From positions 1 through 22,850 of the forward strand of contig JASLXL010000247.1 in the NCBI GenBank assembly GCA_030740335.1: 22,850 bases of DNA, given 5' to 3'. Position numbers and translations under genes: made by a program. Positions within the stretch are counted from its first letter, which is position 1; each line of letters opens with the position of its first letter. The notes under the pieces are model-generated. The model was not told the origin of the DNA, made no database searches, and was given only the letters and a program-made list of their open reading frames with translations. Source of the DNA: SAR202 cluster bacterium (GTDB lineage Bacteria; Chloroflexota; Dehalococcoidia; SAR202; CAJWER01). Below are positions 14,183 through 20,513 of the stretch, piece after piece.

Positions 14183-14692
14183 ATGATTGAGGTAGGCCAG
14201 CCCGCCCCCAACTTCACTCTCACCGATCACAATCGGCAGTTGGTTTCGCTCGAACAGTACAGGGACATTCAAAACGTCGTTCTATCGTTCTTCGTTTTTG
14301 CTTTCACAGACAACTGAACCAGCCAAATCTCCGAATTTCGAGATTACAACTTGGAATTCGCGAGAAAGGACACCCAGGTACTGGGCGTAAGTTGTGATTC
14401 ACGAGCAACGCTGGCGGCCTACAACCTATCGCTGGGGCCTTCCGACTCCTATCCAATCAGGCTCCTGAGTGATTTCCACCCCCATGGCGCCATTACCAGG
14501 AGTTACGGGCTGTTCAACGAAGAGAACGGCGCCCCAGTCAGATCCGTCGTAATCATCAACAAGAAAGGCATCGTACAGTTTGCTCAACGTTATACTAGTG
14601 TGAGGCAGCCCGGACCCACCGGCCAAGGGGAGACCGAATCAGACCTGAGCGTCGCATCAATACTCACGGAGATCGACCGTACATGTTATTAG
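14183..14692 (+). CDS. AhpC/TSA-type peroxiredoxin, probable selenoprotein (in-frame TGA at the peroxidatic position)
   Basis: Translated through one TGA (14315-14317), this is a 169-residue peroxiredoxin, normal in size. VGQPAPNFTLTDHN at the start, VVLSFFVFAFTDN-U45-TSQISEFRD, LGVSCDSRATLAAYNLSLG, IRLLSDFHPHGAITRSYGLF and VRSVVIINKKGIVQFAQRYT follow the AhpC/TSA order. The TGA stands exactly where the family has the peroxidatic cysteine (FTxxCT), so it most likely encodes selenocysteine. The frame is open on both sides, AAGGAG lies 8 nt before the ATG, and a bSECIS-like hairpin follows the TGA. The usual proline of PxxxTxxC is replaced by valine; T42 remains. The alternative is a nonsense mutation in a pseudogene, but no other damage is seen. 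It would reduce peroxides in the cytosol. Confidence 0.82.
14323..14354 (+). promoter_or_regulatory. bSECIS-like hairpin downstream of the in-frame TGA
   Basis: AATCTC (14326-14331) pairs perfectly with GAGATT (14340-14345) around the loop CGAATTTC, with an outer CCA/TGG closing helix (14323-14325 with 14352-14354). The loop opens 14 bases after the TGA and its second base is G. Known bacterial SECIS elements have a short stem starting soon after UGA and a G in the first two loop positions, so this fits, at the short end of the spacing. Folding energy was not computed. Confidence 0.55.
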
Positions 14693-14729
14693 TCCAGACC
14701 CAGATTTACCTACAGGAAGCCCTGGACGA

Positions 14730-15581
14730 ATGAACCAGCAAACCCCCTCCAGACACATATTCCAACAAGACGACCATGCCCTTGTATTCGACCGAAAGGG
14801 CCGTCGCTATATGTTCAAGTTGGAGGTAGGAAAGAGCTTTCACACCCATCTCGGCAACTTCGACCACGACGACCTGATTGGCCAGCCGGAGGGGATACGC
14901 GTGCAGACCAACCGTGCACACGCGATACTGGCATTCAAGCCGACGATGGCGGACTTTACGAGGCTGATGCCGCGAATCGCCACGGTTGTCTACCCGAAGG
15001 ACCTGGCCGCGATTATTACCCTGGGCGACATTTTTCCAGGTGCAAGGGTCGTTGAGGCGGGTTCCGGCTCCGGCGCCGTCACAATTGCGCTCCTGCGAGC
15101 AGTGGGACCCGAGGGCAAGGTTTTCTCCTACGACCTGCGCCGAGATATGATTGAGAGGGCTAAAACCAACGTCGCTGCGGCCATGCCTGAACACCCGCAA
15201 CTTGACCTGAAGCAGGGTGACATTGGAGAGAAGATTGCGGAATCGGACGTCGATCGCGTGGTGCTCGATCTACCGGAGCCCTGGCAAGTCCTATCGACCT
15301 CCCACGAGGCGCTGGTCCCGGGGGGCATCCTCCTGAGCTTTTTGCCAACGATCCTTCAGGTCCACGACCTAGTGATGGCCCTGAAAACCGCAGGCACGTT
15401 CGACGTCATAGAGACGGTGGAGATCCTGGCGCGTCCGTGGTCCGTCGGCGGGCGCAGCGTCCGTCCGGCACAGCGGATGGTGGGTCACACCGGATTCATA
15501 GTCACAGCACGCAAGTGCGATCCATTACACGCGCCAGAAACCAATGAGACGCCCGAGGAGCCCGACGACGCTGACGAGTAG
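14730..15581 (+). CDS. trmI: tRNA (adenine-58-N1)-methyltransferase TrmI
   Basis: 283 residues. It methylates N1 of A58 in the T-loop of tRNAs. The N-terminal beta-rich domain contains the HLGNFDHDDLIGQPEGI region (about 40-57), and PRIATVVYPKDLAAII precedes the Rossmann fold. VVEAGSGSGAVTIALLRAVG (108-127) is the SAM-binding motif I. DLPEPWQVL (180-188) is the DxPxPW active-site motif of the TrmI/Trm61 family. AGGAAG lies 10 nt before the ATG. It starts 37 bp after the peroxiredoxin gene and may share its transcript. The acidic tail is not conserved. Confidence 0.92.
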   Translation: MNQQTPSRHIFQQDDHALVFDRKGRRYMFKLEVGKSFHTHLGNFDHDDLIGQPEGIRVQTNRAHAILAFKPTMADFTRLMPRIATVVYPKDLAAIITLGDIFPGARVVEAGSGSGAVTIALLRAVGPEGKVFSYDLRRDMIERAKTNVAAAMPEHPQLDLKQGDIGEKIAESDVDRVVLDLPEPWQVLSTSHEALVPGGILLSFLPTILQVHDLVMALKTAGTFDVIETVEILARPWSVGGRSVRPAQRMVGHTGFIVTARKCDPLHAPETNETPEEPDDADE

Positions 15582-15639
15582 GATGGGGAAATGGCCGCGT
15601 ACACTCAAGTCCCGTTTTCGGTGTCGGTTCTCAGGGTAC

Positions 15640-15800
15640 AAGAAAGCTCCGCTTCCGGGGATCCGATCAGGAATTCTCTCGGCACTCAGCCAGGGTGTGC
15701 AGAGGGGCGGCGACCCGTCGCCTGTCCTTAGCCGGCCGAAGGGCCTGGAGCTTGAGGGTGTCCCTCAGATCATCTATCTATTTTCTCCGTTTTTCTTCAC
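15640..15800 (+). promoter_or_regulatory. Structured leader or terminator region before the Gfo/Idh gene
   Basis: Three consecutive inverted repeats are visible: GGCGAC-CC-GTCGCC (15709-15722), GGCC-GAAG-GGCC (about 15733-15744) and TGAGGG-TGT-CCCTCA (15753-15767). They are followed by a pyrimidine-rich run with TTTT tracts (15780-15800). This could be an intrinsic terminator of trmI or a leader with attenuation for the next gene. It does not match a riboswitch class known to me. Confidence 0.4.
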
Positions 15801-15858
15801 GACAACATCCTAGACCGTGACGACACAGCCAGAGACAACACATCAAGAGGAGGAATCA

Positions 15859-17007
15859 ATGACAGACGCAAAGTTCAAGGTAGCAATAATTGGGACAGGC
15901 CGGATGGGCGGGCTTATGGAGGACGAGAACCCCTACACCAACCAGTATTCCAAGCCCTACAGCCACTTCGTGTGCTACGGAGCGATCGAAGAGACCGAGG
16001 TCGTGGCAGTAGCCAACCGAGGCGCACCTCGCCTGGAGAGGTTCTCAAAGCGCTTCGGCATCACCAACACGTACCTGGATTACGAAGAGATGATCCTCAA
16101 GGAGAAGCCGGACATTGTTAGCGTGACAACGCCATCCTATGCCCGGGCCGAGCCCATAATCTTCGCGGCTGAGAACGGGGTCCGGGGCATCTACGCCGAG
16201 AAGGGTTTGTGCGCCTCCCTTGAAGAGGCAGATCGCATTACCAAAGCCGTAACGGACAACAATGTGGCCTTCAACTGGGGCGCTTCCCGGCGCCACCACA
16301 GCGCCTGGAGACAGCTTGCGGCCGCCATCGCAAAAGGCGACATCGGCGAGCCCAAGTTTGCCGTCTCGTACACGCTGACCGACCTCATCAAGCACCACCC
16401 TCATACCCTGGACACGGTCTCGCTGCTACTTGGCGACCCCGTTGCGACGTGGGTCCAGGGCTCGCTGGTCCAAAAGGGCAGCGCACTGGACGGCCAGATC
16501 AATCGGATGGGGCCCAGAGACGGTGAGACCTACGAACGTACCGGCCCCTTGCCCAACCCGGACTACGACGCCAAGGGACACCGATTCGTGCCGCCTCCCG
16601 GCCAGGAGATCGCCGACCCGATGGTGGGCTTCTACCGTGTGGGTTACGACAACGGCGCAGAAGGCGTGTTCGTTCCTGTCGGTGGACGCTGGAGCATCGA
16701 CGTGCAAGGCACGGATGGCTCCGTCCACGGGTGGGAGCAGCAGGGAAGCTTCAGTGTCCGGAGCTGGTCTGGAAGGGGCGGCGAGATCAAAGAGCGGATC
16801 ATCACTCCAGAAGGCGAAAGTCCGACGGTCAACACCATCCGGAACATCGTCCGAGAGTTAGAAACGGGTGAACGAACCTACGGAAACATAGAGGTAACAA
16901 TGCAGGTCGTGGAGCCAGAGTTCGGCATCGCCCACTCCAGCCTAGAGGGCGGCTCCCGCGTCTCACTGCCAGTCACGGACCGAAGTCTCTACATCCCGGG
17001 AGGCTAA
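15859..17007 (+). CDS. Gfo/Idh/MocA-family NAD(P)-dependent oxidoreductase
   Basis: 382 residues. The N-terminal Rossmann fold has KVAIIGTGRMGGLMED (GxGxxG at 12-17), VVAVANRGAPRLERFSKRFG and the catalytic-type YAEKGLCASLEEADRI (E114-K115, with G in place of the usual P). NWGASRRHHSAWRQL opens the C-terminal domain. Family members oxidise or reduce sugars, cyclitols or related ring compounds; the substrate is not identifiable. ATG 15859 is chosen over an in-frame GTG at 15817 because GAGGAGGA lies five bases upstream and homology starts at KFKVAIIG. It converges on the minus-strand SelA-fold gene. Confidence 0.88.
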   Translation: MTDAKFKVAIIGTGRMGGLMEDENPYTNQYSKPYSHFVCYGAIEETEVVAVANRGAPRLERFSKRFGITNTYLDYEEMILKEKPDIVSVTTPSYARAEPIIFAAENGVRGIYAEKGLCASLEEADRITKAVTDNNVAFNWGASRRHHSAWRQLAAAIAKGDIGEPKFAVSYTLTDLIKHHPHTLDTVSLLLGDPVATWVQGSLVQKGSALDGQINRMGPRDGETYERTGPLPNPDYDAKGHRFVPPPGQEIADPMVGFYRVGYDNGAEGVFVPVGGRWSIDVQGTDGSVHGWEQQGSFSVRSWSGRGGEIKERIITPEGESPTVNTIRNIVRELETGERTYGNIEVTMQVVEPEFGIAHSSLEGGSRVSLPVTDRSLYIPGG

Positions 17008-17011
17008 GTCG

Positions 17012-17050
17012 GTCCTCTCCCCGAGGGGAAGTATTAGGGTGGGGCTAGGC
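17012..17050. repeat. GC-rich palindromic repeat family R2, copy 2a
   Basis: TCCTCTCCCCGAGGGGAAGT followed by ATTAGGGTGGGG resembles the other R2 copies (CTCTCCC arm, hairpin, then a GGTGxGG tail). It lies immediately after the Gfo/Idh stop and forms a hairpin (CCCC/GGGG core) between convergent genes. Confidence 0.6.
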
Positions 17051-17090
17051 CTTCGCCTGGCAAATGGGCGAGAAGCTGTAGCCACCATCT

Positions 17091-17116
17091 CCCTCTTCCC
17101 CTCAGGGGGAAGAGGG
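17091..17116. terminator. Strong palindrome between convergent genes (R2 copy 2b)
   Basis: CCCTCTTCCCC, loop TCAG, GGGGAAGAGGG: an 11-bp perfect stem ending directly at the stop codon of the minus-strand SelA-fold gene (17117). Preceded by CCACCATCT, the inverted counterpart of the GGTGxGG tail of copy 2a, so the two copies face each other. Likely a bidirectional transcription stop. Confidence 0.65.
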
Positions 17117-18265
17117 CTACTGCCCGTTGAGCGCCGCCAGTAGACGGCGTGCCACAAGATCCTCTTCGCCTTCTTGCAGCGCCACCGGGGCGACCCACAG
17201 CTCACGCGGCTCAGGGCCCACTCCAACGTAGATAGGCGGCTCGTCCACAAGCATGGCCGCCTGCACCTCTTCGACGCTTCGGCCCTCCCAATCTTCGTCC
17301 AGAACGACCAGCGCCGTGGGTGAGCCAGGTCCCTCGTAGACGATCCCCTCGTGGACTCTGGCCTCAAGCCCTGGTACGTGTTTCACGTGATCAACAATGT
17401 GCGCCGATTTCGACCGCCATTCGGCCCACTCTGTCTCGTGATCAGCATCGACGAACAGCTCAAGAGCGCATATAAGCCCAACGATCTCTTCTTTGCATAC
17501 CTTCATCGGTCGGCCAATGCCGGCACGGGCCTTGTTGAACGAGAACGCATTCTCCCAGGCCGCCTCCATCAGGTCGCCTCGACCAACAAGCATTCCGGTA
17601 GACTGCGGTCCGCGAACCCCCTTGCCGCCGCTGAAAGCTACCAAATCCACTCCCATCGATACGAACTTAGTCAGGTTGCCCACGGGAGGCAGCTCCGCGG
17701 CAGCGTCAAGCACCACAGGAACTCCTCTGGCATGAGCGACCTCGATCACCTCCTCCAACGAGAGACCCCAATAGCGCATGACCCAGACGTACGCCACCGC
17801 AGCTGTGTTGTCGCCGATGGCCGCCTCAAGTTCCGCTCGGGTTGCACCACCCTCGGCCCCGATCTCCACCAGTGTCGCGCCGGCGTGCTGGTATGACGAG
17901 TCGTAGTGGTTTCGCTGAGATTGCTGAATCACAATTTCGTTCTTCATACTCGTCGTATCCGGCAGGCTCGCTATCTTCGACTCGTCGGTGCCGGTCATAC
18001 ACGCTGCCGCCTGGAGCACCTGCGCCGCGGCACAGCCGGACGTCACCATGCCTCGGTCCGCGCCGGTGATCCTAGCAACGTACTCGCCTGCCTTCACGTT
18101 GAGATCTCCAAGATCCAGAAAACGTCCTGCAGACTCGGCCATCGCGTCCACTACCTCCGGGGGCATAATGCTACCGCCCAATATGGTCCGCCAATGGTGA
18201 CCATTAACGAGATCCTTAACCCCAAGCCGACCCAACACACTTCCCCTGTCGCTCTGATATGTCAT
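17117..18265 (-). CDS. SelA-fold PLP-dependent enzyme (DgaE/SelA-like)
   Basis: 382 residues of the fold-type I family shared by selenocysteine synthase SelA and ammonia lyases of the D-glucosaminate-6-phosphate type. TILGGSIMPPEVVDAMAESA, DLNVKAGEYVARITGADRGM and VTSGCAAAQVLQAAACMTGT form the N-terminal part. D187 in VPVVLDAAAELPP and K215 in AFSGGKGVRGPQSTG bind PLP. The extra N-terminal domain of true SelA is absent and the length fits the lyase-like group, so a catabolic amino-sugar or amino-acid lyase is more likely than tRNA-Sec synthesis. AGGAGG precedes the ATG by about 12 nt. Encoded 64 bp behind the GNAT gene on the same strand. Confidence 0.8.
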   Translation of the reverse strand: MTYQSDRGSVLGRLGVKDLVNGHHWRTILGGSIMPPEVVDAMAESAGRFLDLGDLNVKAGEYVARITGADRGMVTSGCAAAQVLQAAACMTGTDESKIASLPDTTSMKNEIVIQQSQRNHYDSSYQHAGATLVEIGAEGGATRAELEAAIGDNTAAVAYVWVMRYWGLSLEEVIEVAHARGVPVVLDAAAELPPVGNLTKFVSMGVDLVAFSGGKGVRGPQSTGMLVGRGDLMEAAWENAFSFNKARAGIGRPMKVCKEEIVGLICALELFVDADHETEWAEWRSKSAHIVDHVKHVPGLEARVHEGIVYEGPGSPTALVVLDEDWEGRSVEEVQAAMLVDEPPIYVGVGPEPRELWVAPVALQEGEEDLVARRLLAALNGQ

Positions 18266-18329
18266 TCTTCGAAGTTCCTCCTAGATCCAAATAGTAGAGT
18301 TATTTCGGATCTGAGTTCACCGCAGGTAT

Positions 18330-19145
18330 CTAGCTATCGGGCCGTGGTTGGATGTCCTTGTTCATCGCCCACTCCGGATAAAGATTATGGACCCTTGCGC
18401 CCTTATACGGCAGACCAAGCGCCTGGGGAGGCAGATTCATGATTCCTTCGGTGCCGTGTAGCGAGCTAAAGACGTAGCGCAGCCCAGACGCTCGCAGTGT
18501 TCGGGCCGACGGCACGTTAAAGCCTGCCGTCGAAGCCATGGCAATGTGTTCGTTGTCCAGGATCCACTCGACTCCCGCGCTAACGATGGCTCGACCCAGG
18601 CCCCCACCCCGGGCATCGGCAAGCACATCCATGCCCACCTCCCAGACATCTCCTCCATGGTCCCACACGGTGGCCAGCCCAACCATCCGGTCCGCTTCGT
18701 ATACCGCAAACCCGGCCAACGAGTTGGCCTGGCAGTGCCAGAACACACTGTAGTCAATCCCGGCCAGATCCGGCGGGGTCAGCTCTACCACGCGATCGTC
18801 CTTTGATGGCCGAGGGCTGTCCTTGTCCGAGAACAGATACCAGGATGGGCCCCAAACACCCACGCCATCTGGAAGCGTGACCCTCGACAGCTCATAGGCG
18901 CCGAATGTCGAATACAGGAGGTCTGGCGGCAGGTCATTGACGATAGTCTGGACCCCGTCCACCCACTGCGGACGCAGAGCTATAACCGACTTCCCTCCCG
19001 CCATAATGGCCCTCAAGGGCGCCTGCGGCTCGTCGACTTCCCAAGCGATCACTCCTGTGGCGCCTTCGATCGCCGCCGACCACGGAACGCTCAGGTGCTC
19101 CTCTATCCAGGGCTCCACGGCGGAGAGTAATCGCATGTCGGTCAA
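18330..19145 (-). CDS. GNAT-family N-acetyltransferase
   Basis: 271 residues with a C-terminal GNAT domain (about 120-240). VYEADRMVGLATVWDHGGDVWEVGMDVLAD leads into ARGGGLGRAIVSAGVEWILD, the acetyl-CoA binding motif A (R/QxxGxG/A), followed by NVPSARTLRASGL. The N-terminal 110 residues resemble the extra domain of larger GNAT proteins and are not identified. Two starts are possible: TTG 19145 has GGAGA at good spacing, ATG 19136 has none, so TTG is kept. Substrate unknown. It is upstream of, and probably co-transcribed with, the SelA-fold gene, and divergent from the threonine dehydrogenase gene. Confidence 0.82.
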   Translation of the reverse strand: MTDMRLLSAVEPWIEEHLSVPWSAAIEGATGVIAWEVDEPQAPLRAIMAGGKSVIALRPQWVDGVQTIVNDLPPDLLYSTFGAYELSRVTLPDGVGVWGPSWYLFSDKDSPRPSKDDRVVELTPPDLAGIDYSVFWHCQANSLAGFAVYEADRMVGLATVWDHGGDVWEVGMDVLADARGGGLGRAIVSAGVEWILDNEHIAMASTAGFNVPSARTLRASGLRYVFSSLHGTEGIMNLPPQALGLPYKGARVHNLYPEWAMNKDIQPRPDS

Positions 19146-19312
19146 GGCAGCATCTCCGATCAGAACTACGCGTTCCCGCGTCGTCTGCGGTAAAATATGG
19201 GGCGGTCAGATAGGGAGTCTAGCCCCGCTGTTCCGGACTGTCAACAGCACGTTCATGATAGAATTCCGAACGTCCGTGCCACCTGGCAAGAACCAGATTG
19301 GAGCTTCCCTGC

Positions 19313-20263
19313 ATGGAACGAATTCTAGTAACCGGTGCTTCCGGGCAGATCGGATCAGAACTTGTCCCGGCCCTCAGAGACCGGTTCGGCGTCGACAACG
19401 TCATCGCGGCACGGTACGAGAATCCGGCGCCCCCACAGCTTATTGCCGGGCCTAATCCCTTTGTGGACGTCACCGACTACGAACAGGTAGACGCGGCAAT
19501 CAGGGAGCACAACGTGGACACGGTATACCACCTAAGCTCGATCCTGTCGGCTCTGGCCGAGCAAGACAGGAAGCAGGCCTATGCCGTCAACTTCAGCGGG
19601 GTCCACCACGTCCTCGAGGCAGCCCTTGCCAACGGCGTTCACCAGGTGATCGTACCCAGCTCCATCGCGGCCTTCGGCCCGGAGACACCAGCACACAATA
19701 CGCCGAACGACACTGTGCAAAAACCCAACACCAGCTACGGCATCTCCAAGGTTTTCATCGAGCTGATGGGGAACTACTACACGACGAAGCTCGGACTGGA
19801 TGTAAGGGGAGTTAGGTTGCCGGGGATCATCAGCTGGAAGGTAGAACCGACTGCCGGAACAACCGACTACGCCGTGGCCATCTTCTACGGCGCGATCCGC
19901 GAAGGTCGGTACACCAGCTTCCTAGGCCCAGACACCCGCCTGCCCATGATGTACATGCCGGACGCCGTGTCGTCGCTGATAGACGTGGCGACAGCCGATT
20001 TCGACCGGCTAAAGCACCATGTCGACTACAACGTGGCCGCCATGAGCTTTACGCCAGCCGAGCTGGCTGCGGCGATCAAACAGAGGATACCCGGCTTCGA
20101 GATGCAGTACGACGTGGATCCGCTACGGCAGTCCATCGCCGATTCATGGCCCAACAAGCTGGACGACACCGTCGCGCGGCAGGAGTGGGACTGGTCGCCC
20201 CTCTACGACATGGACGCGATGGTCGACAACATGCTGGAGAATCTGCGCCGCAAGCTTGCCTAG
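19313..20263 (+). CDS. tdh: L-threonine 3-dehydrogenase, SDR/epimerase type
   Basis: 316 residues, an extended short-chain dehydrogenase. RILVTGASGQIGSELVPAL is the NAD-binding GxxGxxG (G8, G11, G14). VPSSIAAFGP and Y142-GIS-K146 form the catalytic serine-tyrosine-lysine set. The C-terminal half is diagnostic for the SDR-type threonine dehydrogenases: GIISWKVEPTAGTTDYAV, TRLPMMYMPDAV, YNVAAMSFTPAELAAAI and RQSIADSWPNKLDD. It oxidises threonine to 2-amino-3-oxobutyrate, which a CoA ligase splits to glycine and acetyl-CoA, feeding the Gcv system encoded nearby. ATG 19313 is preferred to an in-frame TTG at 19298 because GGAG lies nine bases before it and the Rossmann strand starts there. Confidence 0.9.
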   Translation: MERILVTGASGQIGSELVPALRDRFGVDNVIAARYENPAPPQLIAGPNPFVDVTDYEQVDAAIREHNVDTVYHLSSILSALAEQDRKQAYAVNFSGVHHVLEAALANGVHQVIVPSSIAAFGPETPAHNTPNDTVQKPNTSYGISKVFIELMGNYYTTKLGLDVRGVRLPGIISWKVEPTAGTTDYAVAIFYGAIREGRYTSFLGPDTRLPMMYMPDAVSSLIDVATADFDRLKHHVDYNVAAMSFTPAELAAAIKQRIPGFEMQYDVDPLRQSIADSWPNKLDDTVARQEWDWSPLYDMDAMVDNMLENLRRKLA

Positions 20264-20360
20264 CCTACAGAGACAGTCTTGGGAGCGCGCGGAGTGCCTT
20301 GAGGCCCGTCCGGAAATTCCGTTGCGAACAATTCTGAAGCCGGCCTACCGCGTCTGATCT

Positions 20361-20396
20361 CCTCTCCCTTTGAGGGAGAGGATTGAGGTGAGGGTG
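20361..20396. repeat. GC-rich palindromic repeat family R2, copy 3 (terminator-like)
   Basis: CCTCTCCCT, loop TTG, AGGGAGAGG form a perfect 9-bp stem (20361-20381), followed by the shared tail ATTGAGGTGAGGG. It lies between the convergent threonine dehydrogenase and ABC permease genes and probably also stops transcription. The rest of this 250-base gap holds nothing recognisable. Confidence 0.65.
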
Positions 20397-20513
20397 CCCT
20401 CTGTCCCCCGAGGGACCTTGGTACAAACCAGTCCCATCCAACTACCGCTCACCCAACTAGGACACTGGCCCACAGGATTACGGCACAGGCGAGAACAACT
20501 ACAGTTTACGCCC

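Noticed and set aside
14351..14692. Peroxiredoxin as a truncated gene starting at TTG 14351
   Set aside because: That start has no ribosome site and would lack the active site; the upstream ATG with AAGGAG and the same frame through TGA explains the sequence better.
17117..18265. Calling this gene selA (L-seryl-tRNA(Sec) selenium transferase)
   Set aside because: Tempting beside a selenoprotein, but it lacks the SelA N-terminal domain, is short, and has no selB or selD neighbour.
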